48,103 bases of DNA from Sphingomonadales bacterium EhC05 (GTDB lineage Bacteria; Pseudomonadota; Alphaproteobacteria; Sphingomonadales; Sphingomonadaceae), in the NCBI GenBank assembly GCA_001650955.1, contig LXYP01000009.1, forward strand, positions 1 to 48,103. The letters are read 5' to 3'. Below the pieces are notes generated by a model that did not search any database, was not told the DNA's origin, and worked only from the letters and a program-made list of their open reading frames with translations. Positions 32,908 through 41,803 of the stretch are shown piece after piece. Both the position numbers and the translations under genes were made by a program. The first letter of the stretch is position 1. Each line of letters begins with the position of its first letter.

Positions 32908-33444
32908 ATGCCTGCCGACACCGACATAAATGCCCAAATTACGCTGATATTGGGCGGCACCCGCTCCGGCAAAAGCAGTTTTGCGCAAAAACTGGCCGAG
33001 CAAAGCGGCAACCAGCTGGTCTATATCGCTACCGCGGAAGCGTTTGACGAAGAAATGGCGAACCGCATCGACCGGCACCAGCAAGACCGCGGGCCCGCTT
33101 GGCAGACGGTCGAAGAAAGCCGCGATCTCGCAGCGGCTATCGCCGCCCATTCAGCGCATGGGACCACGGTCTTGATCGATTGCCTGACGATATGGCTGAG
33201 CAACCTGATGCTCACCGAGGCCGACATCGCAGCAGCACAGAATGCACTCGGCAAGGCTCTGACCGAAGCCCCGGGTCCGATAATATTGGTCTCCAACGAA
33301 GTCGGCTCGGGCATTGTTCCAGAATCCGCCCTTGGCCGCCGGTTCCGGGACGAAAGCGGCTGGATGAATCAAACTGTCGCAGCGATAGCGGATAGTGTCG
33401 CACTCATCACCGCCGGTCTGCCGCTTTGGCTCAAGCAAGCCTAG
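32908..33444 (+). CDS. cobP: Adenosylcobinamide kinase / adenosylcobinamide-phosphate guanylyltransferase
   Basis: A 178-residue bifunctional enzyme that phosphorylates adenosylcobinamide and then adds GMP (CobU in Salmonella). P-loop LGGTRSGKSSFA at residues 12-23, YIATAEAFDEEMANRIDRHQ, LIDCLTIWLSNLML and VSNEVGSGIVPESALGRRFRD are diagnostic. The ATG at 32908 has AAGGA four to eight bases upstream; a GTG 13 codons earlier is possible but lies beside the riboswitch. It is divergent from the cobalamin operon, and its 5' end lies about 45 bases from the opposite-strand riboswitch. It is the only late B12 gene here outside that operon. Confidence 0.96.
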   Translation: MPADTDINAQITLILGGTRSGKSSFAQKLAEQSGNQLVYIATAEAFDEEMANRIDRHQQDRGPAWQTVEESRDLAAAIAAHSAHGTTVLIDCLTIWLSNLMLTEADIAAAQNALGKALTEAPGPIILVSNEVGSGIVPESALGRRFRDESGWMNQTVAAIADSVALITAGLPLWLKQA

Positions 33445-33679
33445 TCCGGACAAAAGCCACAAATCACTCGCTGGCCCGTCGACCGCCGCATTTTAAGCCG
33501 ATCGAGAGACACTCCTCAAGCCGCGAGAATGTCGACCTCAATATCGAGGTTGCATCGATAGCGGGCTGTCTAGCGGTGATTACAAAATCCGGTAATCTCA
33601 ATTGATCGACGCTTGTTGAGGACATTGGCGATCGGCTCAAAAAACCGACCCAATGAAGATCGCTAAGGATGCATGAAAA

Positions 33680-35302
33680 TTACGCGCCCTCTTCGGCCTT
33701 CACATATTCCCAGATTTTGGACACAACCACGGACCCTTCGCCAACCGCCGACGCGACGCGTTTGACCGAATCTGCTCTTACGTCGCCCACTGCAAATATC
33801 CCTGGATGGGAAGTTGCAAAAGGACTGTCTGCGCAGGCGGCGTCACCGCAAATCACGAATCCTTTCTCATTTGTTTTTGCCAAACCGGACAGCCATCCGC
33901 TGTTGGGCGCCGCGCCAACCATGATGAACAATGCGGATGTCGCGATATCTTTCTCCTCGTCAGGCGATTTAATTGTGATGCTCTCAAGCCGCTCGCCGCC
34001 ATGCAGGGCGGCCACTTCGGTATTATAGTGAATCGTTATCTTTGGATCGGCATCCAACCTTCGACTCAGATAAGCGGACATTGACGCCGCGAGCGAGTTG
34101 CCGCGTACAAGCAAATGCACATGCTTTGCAAAACGGCTTAAGAACATCGCGGCCTGCCCGGCCGAATTGCCGCCGCCAATCACTACGGCATCTGTACCTT
34201 GGCAAAAGCGCGCTTCCATATCGGTTGCCGCATAATATATGCCGTTACCTTCAAGCTCCTCCAGACGGTCGAGTGGGAGGCGTCGATATTGTACACCCGT
34301 AGCGACGAGTACGGACTTGGCACAGACTATTTGCTCATCGTCGAGAGTTACGCAGAACAAGTCATCTTTATTTTTCTCAAGCGCCGTTACCCGCCGGGGC
34401 ATGGCAAATTTTGTCCCGAACTTCATTGCCTGGATATGGCCGCGCCAAACCAGATCTGCCCCAGAAATTCCGGTGGGGAAGCCCATGTAATTTTCGATGC
34501 GGCTGGAGGTCCCTGCCTGGCCACCAATCGATATATCCTCAACAACCAAGGCATTGAGTCCCTCTGATCCGGCATAAACCGCGGCTGCTACGCCCGCCGG
34601 ACCACTACCCACGATCACCAGATCAAATATCTCGTCGGGATCAATATCAAGACTTAGGCCGAGCTCCTCCGCTACTTTCAACGGCGTGGGAGGATCGATG
34701 ACATTGTCCTTGCCAAAAATGACGGCAGGGCCGTTTTTTGATAGATCGCAATTGCTTGCGGCATCGGCCGCTTGGTCGCTGCCTAAATCATAGCTGTCAA
34801 AAGCTATGCGATTGCGGGAGGCAAAGGCGGCAATCCGTTGTACTTCAGCACTTACATCCGCACCAATTAGGACGAGACTGCTGTTGTTGGCCTCAATCTG
34901 TCGTCGACGTCTCCCGGCGAAAACAGATATGACAATGTCTGACATTTCCGGGATCTTGGTCATCAGGTCCAACATCTCTGTCCGCTGGACTTCCAGTGTC
35001 TGCGTGTCGGTCCGCGTACGCATCGCCAGAGTATATTTCCCGCCGTTGAGAAATGCAATTTCGCCCATAAATTGGGTCGCGCCAAGATGGTGTGGCAAAA
35101 ATCCTTCGCCGGTAAATGGATCGATCAGCTCGATCTCTCCCTCCAATATGTAAATGAACCGATCCATCGGACTGCCTGCTGCAGCGACAATCGTGCCTTC
35201 CCGATAATTTCGTTCCTCTCCAATCTCACGCAAGGCGGCCACATGATCATCATGAAGCGGTGTCCGCTGCATTTCACTAAGGTTGGGGGCGAGAGAATCC
35301 AT
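33680..35302 (-). CDS. cNMP-binding-domain FAD oxidoreductase, thioredoxin-reductase-like
   Basis: A 540-residue fusion. Residues about 15-130 are a cyclic-nucleotide-binding-like domain (RNYREGTIVAAAGSPMDRFIYILEGEIELID, then FMGEIAFLNGG). Residues about 225-540 form a two-dinucleotide disulfide-reductase-like flavoprotein with FDLVIVGSGPAGVAAAVYAG, GGQAGTSSRIENYMGFP, a second loop VVIGGGNSAGQAAMFLS, and GIFAVGDVRADSVKRVASAVGEG. Where thioredoxin reductase has its redox CxxC there is YAAT, so it cannot reduce thioredoxin in the normal way. GGAGG lies seven bases before the ATG. Similar fusions are known as uncharacterised oxidoreductases. It stands alone between convergent cobP and the divergent heme-type operon. 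Confidence 0.9.
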   Translation of the reverse strand: MDSLAPNLSEMQRTPLHDDHVAALREIGEERNYREGTIVAAAGSPMDRFIYILEGEIELIDPFTGEGFLPHHLGATQFMGEIAFLNGGKYTLAMRTRTDTQTLEVQRTEMLDLMTKIPEMSDIVISVFAGRRRRQIEANNSSLVLIGADVSAEVQRIAAFASRNRIAFDSYDLGSDQAADAASNCDLSKNGPAVIFGKDNVIDPPTPLKVAEELGLSLDIDPDEIFDLVIVGSGPAGVAAAVYAGSEGLNALVVEDISIGGQAGTSSRIENYMGFPTGISGADLVWRGHIQAMKFGTKFAMPRRVTALEKNKDDLFCVTLDDEQIVCAKSVLVATGVQYRRLPLDRLEELEGNGIYYAATDMEARFCQGTDAVVIGGGNSAGQAAMFLSRFAKHVHLLVRGNSLAASMSAYLSRRLDADPKITIHYNTEVAALHGGERLESITIKSPDEEKDIATSALFIMVGAAPNSGWLSGLAKTNEKGFVICGDAACADSPFATSHPGIFAVGDVRADSVKRVASAVGEGSVVVSKIWEYVKAEEGA

Positions 35303-35680
35303 CGGGGCACCTCCATAAAGTTACTTGGGGCTTTTGCGATATATGATGACGGGTGGTAGAAATAGCAAACAGGGCTTCACCATTTGCGCCGCCGTCTAGC
35401 GATAGGATAGGCTTCAAAAGGCGATGAAGAGTCTGCGATAGCATTCATAAATAAGGGAATTCTATCGATATATATTGAATTCGATGCTTTATCGCTACTC
35501 GCCGATCTCCATTGGATCACCTCGCTTTTTGTTGAAATTAAATGACTTTCTAGTCTTTGACCGGCATCGGCCTACCCTTTTTCTGCGTTCAAGACGGCCA
35601 GTTGAACGCTTCCTAACTCCTTGCCCCAACCATCGACCAGCAGGCCTTTTGGTCTTTCGCAACTGTCTGCAAATCCAGCA

Positions 35681-35700
35681 GAGTGACTGGTCTGTCACTC
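35681..35700. promoter_or_regulatory. Palindrome, TetR-operator-like
   Basis: GAGTGAC (35681-35687) and GTCACTC (35694-35700) are perfect 7-bp arms around TGGTCT. The size and TGAC/GTCA core resemble TetR-family operators. No regulator gene is adjacent. Confidence 0.35.
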
Positions 35701-35763
35701 ACGCATGTTGGCCCATTTCGCCAATCAGATCTGGACGCTGCATTATATTCTCATCGAAGCTTT

Positions 35764-35795
35764 ACCGGCTAAGTCCGTCTCCCCAACAAGCCGGT
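35764..35795. repeat. Inverted repeat with long loop
   Basis: ACCGGCT (35764-35770) and AGCCGGT (35789-35795) form a 7-bp stem around an 18-base loop. No T-run follows. Its role is not clear. Confidence 0.3.
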
Positions 35796-35819
35796 GTTTC
35801 ATATATCCCGAATTAGCAT

Positions 35820-35849
35820 TTGACAGATCGTAATCCGCCTCTCTAAATA
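35820..35849 (+). promoter_or_regulatory. Promoter of the heme-type receptor operon
   Basis: TTGACA at 35820-35825 and TAAATA at 35844-35849 are spaced by 18 bases, a good sigma-70-like pair. A Fur-box-like palindrome starts two bases after it. Confidence 0.55.
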
Positions 35850-35850
35850 A

Positions 35851-35865
35851 GAATGAGAATCATTC
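35851..35865. promoter_or_regulatory. Fur box
   Basis: GAATGA-GAA-TCATTC is a perfect 6-3-6 palindrome close to the Fur consensus core. It covers the likely transcription start, where Fur with iron would block transcription of the operon at 35898. Confidence 0.65.
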
Positions 35866-35897
35866 GCATTAGCAATAATGGACAGAGGGAAATTTAA

Positions 35898-38147
35898 ATG
35901 ACATCAAAACTCCACGTTGGTCGCGGGGCATTTGCGTGCAGCGTCCTTGCTTTAGGATTCTCCCAATCAGCATGGGCGGCAGACAATGCCGACTCAGGTT
36001 TTGATGATGGAAATACCATCACGGTCACCGCGACGCGGGCCCCTGTCGAAGTTGAAGATGCGCCAGCGACGGTTACGGTTATCGATCAGGAGCAAATTGC
36101 CGATGAGCTCGCAACTGACGTGCGGGATATCGTTCGGTTCGAACCTGGTGTTACCGTGCGTCGTGCCCCGGCACGCTTCGGCGCAACCCTTGGGACCACT
36201 GGCCGAGCAGGCAATGAAGATTTCAACATCCGTGGTATTGGCGGCAACCGGGTGCTGATTCAGGTCGATGGTATCCGGTCACCGCAAGGCTTCAGCTTTG
36301 GCGCCCAGGAAGTAGGTCGTGGCAATGCGACTGATGTTGGTCTGATCAAGTCCGTCGAAATTTTGCGCGGCCCTGCTTCGGCTCTATATGGCAGCGACGG
36401 CCTGTCTGGGGCGGTCAGTTTTATCACCTCCGACCCAGTCGACTTCATCAGCAACGGGAAGAGCCTCGGCGGTTTTGCACGTGCACAATATAGCTCTGCA
36501 GATCAGGAATTTGCCGAAACTGTGGCGCTTGCCGGACAGACAGGAAACCTGTCGGCAATGGTCGCTTACTCGCGGCGCGATTTTGAAGAATTGGACAATA
36601 AGGGAACGATCGACAGCGCAGATTCAACGCGGACCACGCCGAACCCGCAGGACGGCGAGTCCAACGCCATTCTGGGCAAGCTGGTCTGGGACAATGGCAG
36701 CCACAAAGTTCGACTGACCGGTGAATATCTCGAGCGCGAGATATTTTCGGACATATTGTCCGGACGCGGACCGGTATTTCTATTCGGTCCAGCACCGAGT
36801 TGGATTGTCGATGGCTTAACCGCGGAAGACGAAACCAAACGTGTGCGGGCATCGCTTGATTATACCTATGACGCGGGCCCAGATGGCACTGGGATCATCG
36901 AATATGCGCATCTTGCCGCCTATTGGCAGGATGGCCAGGACCGTCAATTCGCCTTTGAAGAGCGCTCACCGACGAGCGCGACGCCGCGTCCCCATCGTGA
37001 AAGGCTGAATACGTTCGACAACGAGGTTTTCGGTGCCGTCGGGGATTTTCGATCAACGTTCAATACGGGTTCCATCAAACATACGCTGACATTTGGTGGC
37101 GATATCAGCAAAACCCGGCAGGAAGGTTTGCGCGATGGTACTGAGCCCCCGTTTGGAGAAGTCTTTCCCACTCGCGCCTTCCCGGTGACAGATTTCACAC
37201 TTGGCGGTGTTTTTATCGGAAATGCAATAGAATTTGGTGGTGGAACATTCACCCTCTATCCCGCCCTCCGATATGATTTCTACGATCTCGACGCAACCAA
37301 CGATCCATTGCTTCCGAACTTTGTTCCGAGCGGTCAAAATGGCTCCAAATTATCTCCCAAGCTTGGCGCTGTCGTCAAACTTGGCGATGTCCGTCTGTTC
37401 GGCAATTATGCACGCGGTTTCCGGGCGCCAACACCGACCCAGGTCAATAATTTCTTCGAAAATCTGGCATTTGGCTATACGTCGGCACCCAATCCCGACT
37501 TAAAGCCGGAAACAAGTGCCAGTTTCGAGGCTGGTATTCGCTATGCGACCGATGATATCAAACTGAGTCTGACGGCATTTCATGCAGATTATGATGATTT
37601 CATCAGTCAGGAACAAGTGTCCGGCAGTTTCAGGCCAGGCGACCCGGCGGTGTTCCAGTTCGTCAATCTCAACAGCGTTCGCGTCAAAGGTGTCGAGGCG
37701 AAAGCCCGCTATCAGGCGGAAAGCGGATTTCGTGCGCGCATCGCCATTGCCTTTGCGGACGGCACGGTAAAATCTCCCACTCGTGGCAACCAATCGCTGT
37801 CCACAGTCGACCCGATCAATGCGATTCTGGGTGTTGGGTATCGCGACCCAACCGGTGCTTTCGGCGGTGAGTTAATTGTAAGCTACAACGCTCGCAAGGA
37901 AGCGAATGAAACGATCGGTGTCTGCAATGCGGCCTGCTTCCGGCCCCAGGAATCAGCGATAATCGACGCAACTGCCTTTGTTAGGATCACGGACAGTCTC
38001 AAACTCCGGGCCGGCCTGTTTAACATCACCAACAAAAAATACGCGCTGTGGAGCAACGTCCGGGGGTTGGAAGCAACTTCGACCATAACCGATGCGTTCA
38101 CCCAGCCAGGGCGCAACGCCAGCATTTCAATCAGTGCATCATTCTAA
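35898..38147 (+). CDS. TonB-dependent heme/hemoglobin-type receptor
   Basis: A 749-residue outer-membrane receptor of the TonB-hemoglobin/transferrin family. It has a signal peptide (1-27), the TonB box GNTITVTATRAPVEVEDAP, plug motifs FNIRGIGGNRVLIQVDGIRSP and VEILRGPASALYGSDGLSGAVSF, and a terminal Phe (SISASF). The FRAP box (GFRAPTPTQVNN) and the NPDL box (PNPDLKPE) near residues 512-543 are the heme-receptor signature. The histidine usually found between these boxes is not present, so ligand contact may differ. A Fur box lies just upstream. It is the first gene of a four-gene iron-responsive operon. Confidence 0.92.
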   Translation: MTSKLHVGRGAFACSVLALGFSQSAWAADNADSGFDDGNTITVTATRAPVEVEDAPATVTVIDQEQIADELATDVRDIVRFEPGVTVRRAPARFGATLGTTGRAGNEDFNIRGIGGNRVLIQVDGIRSPQGFSFGAQEVGRGNATDVGLIKSVEILRGPASALYGSDGLSGAVSFITSDPVDFISNGKSLGGFARAQYSSADQEFAETVALAGQTGNLSAMVAYSRRDFEELDNKGTIDSADSTRTTPNPQDGESNAILGKLVWDNGSHKVRLTGEYLEREIFSDILSGRGPVFLFGPAPSWIVDGLTAEDETKRVRASLDYTYDAGPDGTGIIEYAHLAAYWQDGQDRQFAFEERSPTSATPRPHRERLNTFDNEVFGAVGDFRSTFNTGSIKHTLTFGGDISKTRQEGLRDGTEPPFGEVFPTRAFPVTDFTLGGVFIGNAIEFGGGTFTLYPALRYDFYDLDATNDPLLPNFVPSGQNGSKLSPKLGAVVKLGDVRLFGNYARGFRAPTPTQVNNFFENLAFGYTSAPNPDLKPETSASFEAGIRYATDDIKLSLTAFHADYDDFISQEQVSGSFRPGDPAVFQFVNLNSVRVKGVEAKARYQAESGFRARIAIAFADGTVKSPTRGNQSLSTVDPINAILGVGYRDPTGAFGGELIVSYNARKEANETIGVCNAACFRPQESAIIDATAFVRITDSLKLRAGLFNITNKKYALWSNVRGLEATSTITDAFTQPGRNASISISASF

Positions 38148-38168
38148 ACTTTTCGTGGGAGAAACAAA

Positions 38169-39203
38169 ATGAACATCAAACTCAAAACCAAGATCGGTGC
38201 AGCCCTACTGGCGTTGACCATCGCAACAACGCCCGCATTTGCCGACAACCATCATGCACCGATGACAGCGGCCGAGAAACAAGCTTCCTTCGAACGGGAT
38301 CGGGCGGACATATTGGCAATGGCCGGCGACTATAAAGTCCAATTTGATATGGCAGAAACCACATCATGGCGCGACGATTATAAACCGATCAAAGCGAAGA
38401 TTTCTGGTGGCCATGAGAGTGTACGCGTGATCAAAGATACCGGCACGGAAATCGTCCTGCAGCACCTCCTGGTGGCAGAACATGGCGGTAAGACATTTGT
38501 CATCAAACATTGGCGTCAGGATTGGATCTACCAACCCTCCAGCATATTGGTCTATGACAGTGCCGGAAAATGGGTAAACCAGGACGTTCCACAAGCCCAA
38601 CGTCCTAGTCATTGGTCTCAAACCGTTTGGCAAGTCGACGACAGCCCGCGCTATGGCGGCATCGGAAAATGGAAGACGGTGAACGGAGTTCGCAGTTGGA
38701 CGAGTAATGGAACGGCCAGACCGCTGGCGCGCCGCGATGCTGTCCGCAATCCGGTCTATGATCATTATCAGGCGATCAACCGCCACCAACCGACGCCAGG
38801 TGGCTGGATCCATTGGCAAGACAACACCAAGATGAAATCGGTCGATGGCAAAGCGATCCCTTATGTTCAGGAATCGGTGCTCAATACCTACAGGAAGTTT
38901 GATGGCTATGAAGTCTCCAAGGCGGATGACTACTGGACGAAAACGCAAGGCTATTGGCAGAAAGTGCGCGACCAATGGGACGCGGTTATTTCAGAAAACT
39001 CTGGTGTGACAATCAAGGAAGAAGCCCACACCGGTACAGTGATTAGCGCACGCCTATTGGAAATGGGTACTGAGGTTTCCGAAGGCAAAATCACAGAAGC
39101 TGCTGCTGTCGAGGAGGCGCGAACCCTTATTCAAGGCGCCACCGGAAAACGGTCGACGCCAACAGCATCGACCGGAGCTGCCTCCTCCTCGGCAGATTAT
39201 TGA
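38169..39203 (+). CDS. Secreted DUF6607-like protein
   Basis: A 344-residue protein with a clear signal peptide (1-25, ending TPAFADN). The body has FVIKHWRQDWIYQPSSILVYD and a W/Y-rich region SHWSQTVWQVDDSPRYGGIGKW, which I associate with DUF6607, a family of unknown function often found beside heme receptors. It lies 21 bases after the receptor gene, with GGGAG before the ATG. Role inferred: periplasmic or outer-membrane partner in heme uptake. The family name is from memory and should be checked. Confidence 0.7.
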   Translation: MNIKLKTKIGAALLALTIATTPAFADNHHAPMTAAEKQASFERDRADILAMAGDYKVQFDMAETTSWRDDYKPIKAKISGGHESVRVIKDTGTEIVLQHLLVAEHGGKTFVIKHWRQDWIYQPSSILVYDSAGKWVNQDVPQAQRPSHWSQTVWQVDDSPRYGGIGKWKTVNGVRSWTSNGTARPLARRDAVRNPVYDHYQAINRHQPTPGGWIHWQDNTKMKSVDGKAIPYVQESVLNTYRKFDGYEVSKADDYWTKTQGYWQKVRDQWDAVISENSGVTIKEEAHTGTVISARLLEMGTEVSEGKITEAAAVEEARTLIQGATGKRSTPTASTGAASSSADY

Positions 39204-39634
39204 TGGGAGGGACATTATCCGCACTTGCACAATCACTCACCGCCACAGCTAGAATATCGGACATGCCGACCGGTCAAAAAAGTGTGATAATGGCCATGCG
39301 GGTGGCAATTCTCGCGCGGATAGAAAAGCAGAGCTCAAAGCCCTATTTGACTCGTCAATTCGGAGATGAAGTGACTGCTGGTCATTTTGCCCATATCATC
39401 GAGTTGATGGGCGATTGCTGGCCAGAGCCGATGGCTGTGCATCGCCCCTGCTGCTCATCGGTCACTTATGACGAAATGCTGTTGCTCGACCTGGTTACTG
39501 CAACGGTACAGAATGAACCGCAGCATTTCGATGGGCTGCTGAGCGAAATGATTGGCCGGTCTGACCGGCAAAAACTGGGCCTGGTCTTCGCAAAATTTGT
39601 GAACCACTTCGCGTATGAACGGAAAATGCGGTGA
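39203..39634 (+). CDS. Uncharacterised 143-residue protein of the heme-type operon
   Basis: No clear signal peptide or membrane helix is seen. A conserved-looking centre reads HRPCCSSVTYDEMLLLDLVTATVQN, with a cysteine pair, followed by a helical C terminus. I do not recognise the family with certainty (a DUF6628-like assignment is possible). The ATG at 39203 overlaps the upstream stop by one base (TGATG) and its own stop overlaps the next GTG start, so it is translated within this Fur-controlled operon. The cysteine pair could bind metal or heme; this is inference only. Confidence 0.75.
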   Translation: MGGTLSALAQSLTATARISDMPTGQKSVIMAMRVAILARIEKQSSKPYLTRQFGDEVTAGHFAHIIELMGDCWPEPMAVHRPCCSSVTYDEMLLLDLVTATVQNEPQHFDGLLSEMIGRSDRQKLGLVFAKFVNHFAYERKMR

Positions 39635-40185
39635 ACAAAGTGAAAACCCGAAAACTGTTAATATTGTTCCATCTATTTCTCGCTGCTTTGCTAGCCCCGT
39701 CGTTTCTCATGGTCGGCATTACCGGCGCGCTGGATCAGGCCGGGATCGAACCCGCAATCGAAGATATCGACCTTATACTGCCCGCAGAAAGCAGACTCGA
39801 TCCCAACAGTCTGACGCTCAAACAGGATATCAGCAGGCTGCTTACCGCACAGAATATTTATCTCGATATCGAGAGCGTGCGCAGCCGGAATGGTAAAATG
39901 ACCACGCGCCCGACCTCGCGAACCTTTGCCCGATTTGACCAGACAACTGACGGATTGCAGGCATCCCTACATAAGCCGGGCTTGCAATATTCGATGATGG
40001 AATTGCACAAGGGTCATGGTCCTGCGATATTCAAAACGTATCAGATCATTGCTGGAATAGCGCTGTTTCTCGTGATCATTGGCGGGCTGATAATTGGCTT
40101 GCTGGCAAAGGCTTATCGCAAGAGCGTCCTGGTTTCGCTGTCACTCGGAACTTTGCTATTCTTGGGTTTTGGATTCGCGGCGTGA
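39631..40185 (+). CDS. PepSY-associated-type membrane protein
   Basis: A 184-residue protein with a membrane helix at residues about 8-32, a periplasmic stretch of about 100 residues, and two C-terminal helices (about 137-160 and 166-183). The LHKGHGPAIFKTYQIIAGIALFLVIIGGLIIGLL region is typical of PepSY-TM proteins next to iron receptors, where they often carry ferric or heme reductase-like functions. The GTG start overlaps the upstream stop. It is the last gene of the iron-linked operon, 25 bases from a convergent gene. Confidence 0.75.
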   Translation: MNKVKTRKLLILFHLFLAALLAPSFLMVGITGALDQAGIEPAIEDIDLILPAESRLDPNSLTLKQDISRLLTAQNIYLDIESVRSRNGKMTTRPTSRTFARFDQTTDGLQASLHKPGLQYSMMELHKGHGPAIFKTYQIIAGIALFLVIIGGLIIGLLAKAYRKSVLVSLSLGTLLFLGFGFAA

Positions 40186-40210
40186 AACCGTTTGGCATCA
40201 ACGAATCACA

Positions 40211-41803
40211 TTATGTCCAGTAACGTTTCATCAATTGCTTCTTGTACAGTTTCCCAGTTTCGTGGCGAGGAAGTTCGCGGTCAAAATCAATCGATTTGGG
40301 GCATTTGATATGGCTCAAATTATCTCGGCAATAGGCCATAAGGCGATCTGACAATTCGGCACCGCGATCTTCCCAGCGCGCGGGTTGAACGATCGCCTTC
40401 ACTTCTTCGCCCATCTCGGGATGCGGGACACCGATAACCGCTACATCCGCTACCTCAGGGTGCTGGACGAGAAAATTCTCCGTTTCTTGTGGGTAGATAT
40501 TGACCCCGCCCGATATGATCATGAAGCTTTTTCGATCGGTTAAATAGAGATAGCCATCTTCATCCAACCGACCAATATCGCCCATTGTCGTCCAGTTCTC
40601 ATGCAATGGATTGCGGGCTTCGCGGGTCTTCTCGTCATCGTTAAAATAGGCGAATTCATTGCCGCCTTCAAAATAGATCAACCCCGGCTCGCCGACCGGC
40701 AGTTCCTGTCCGTCTTCAGCACAGATATGGATGATGCCCATGTCAGCCTTGCCAACAGAGCCAGGCTTTTGGAGCCATTCTTGCGGGCTTATGGATGTCG
40801 CACCATTGCCTTCGGAACCCGCATAATATTCATGGATTATCGGCCCCATCCATTCCAGCATCGCATGCTTCACTTCAACCGGACAAGGCGCGGCCGCATG
40901 GAGCACAATTTGCAGAGAGGATAGATCATAACGCTCACGAATATTCTGCGGAAGCTTCAGCAGGCGAATAAACATCGTCGGGACCATTTGGACAAATGTG
41001 ACTCGATGTTTTTCGATCCACTGCAGCATTTGCTCGGGATCAAATTTGGGCATCACGACAACCTGCACACCCATCCGCTGCGGCAATGTTGAAAAAATCA
41101 ATGGAGCGGTGTGATAGAGAGGCGCAGGACAGAGCAAAACGGATTGATCATCAAATCCATATTTTTGGGCAAAGCCGTCTACGCGAGGAATCGCAGCATC
41201 GGCAGGCATATCAGGCATTGTAACTCGAACGCCTTTGGGCCGACCGGTAGTTCCCGACGAATAGACCATCTGAGTGCCCGCAAGTTCATCCGCGATTGGT
41301 GTCTCCGGGAATGCCGATATTGTTTCCTGCCAATTGGTCAGCGGGAGCATTGTTGCTTCGGGGATTAGCGCGCGCTGCTTCTCAACCAATTCGGTCGCGG
41401 ACCGGACTGCAAAGTCCCAAACCAGCAGCTTCGCACCGCTGTCGTTAACGATATAGGCGGCATCCTCGGCGCTCAATTGGGTCGAGATGGGGACAATATA
41501 CAAGCCAGCGCGTTGGGCGGCCCAATAGATTTCAAAAAACTCCGTCCGATTAGTCACCCAAATTGCCATGGCAGCGCGGTTTTGCAGACCCATCGAACGG
41601 AAATAATGGGCGCCCTGATTGGCGCGTCTCTCTAGTTCTGCATAGGAAAGAGATCCGGATCCATCGCCCATGATCGCGGCAATATTATCGGGGTGACTTT
41701 GAGCAAATAGACGAGGGTGCACGATGGTTATAAACTCCTGATGAGCAGATATACCGAGCAGATGGTCACTCGGCTGGATGTAGCGGCCTAGTTCGAATCC
41801 CAT
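40211..41803 (-). CDS. Acyl-CoA synthetase (AMP-dependent ligase)
   Basis: A 530-residue ANL-superfamily enzyme that activates a carboxylic acid to its CoA thioester by way of an acyl-adenylate. Motifs present are MVYSSGTTGRPKGV (phosphate loop), YAGSEGNG, TMGDIGRLDEDGYLYLTDR, FMIISGGVNIYPQETE (hinge) and the C-terminal lysine in PRHETGKLYKKQL. Medium-chain or aryl acids are likely, but substrate choice cannot be read. The ATG at 41803 overlaps the MFS gene by 38 bases, with a GAAGG ribosome site. It is the last gene of the operon starting at 47694. Confidence 0.93.
   Translation of the reverse strand: MGFELGRYIQPSDHLLGISAHQEFITIVHPRLFAQSHPDNIAAIMGDGSGSLSYAELERRANQGAHYFRSMGLQNRAAMAIWVTNRTEFFEIYWAAQRAGLYIVPISTQLSAEDAAYIVNDSGAKLLVWDFAVRSATELVEKQRALIPEATMLPLTNWQETISAFPETPIADELAGTQMVYSSGTTGRPKGVRVTMPDMPADAAIPRVDGFAQKYGFDDQSVLLCPAPLYHTAPLIFSTLPQRMGVQVVVMPKFDPEQMLQWIEKHRVTFVQMVPTMFIRLLKLPQNIRERYDLSSLQIVLHAAAPCPVEVKHAMLEWMGPIIHEYYAGSEGNGATSISPQEWLQKPGSVGKADMGIIHICAEDGQELPVGEPGLIYFEGGNEFAYFNDDEKTREARNPLHENWTTMGDIGRLDEDGYLYLTDRKSFMIISGGVNIYPQETENFLVQHPEVADVAVIGVPHPEMGEEVKAIVQPARWEDRGAELSDRLMAYCRDNLSHIKCPKSIDFDRELPRHETGKLYKKQLMKRYWT

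Larger units (their letters stand above)
35303..35819. other. Gene-free stretch with palindromes
   Basis: No convincing gene is seen here; the short frames have unlikely composition and no ribosome sites. Two palindromes and the promoter of the heme-type receptor lie in its right half, listed separately. The stretch may be a deleted or decayed regulator locus, but no protein remnant could be recognised. Confidence 0.5.

Noticed and set aside
33680-35302. Naming the flavoprotein thioredoxin reductase (trxB)
   Set aside because: The required CxxC motif is absent and an extra cNMP domain is present.
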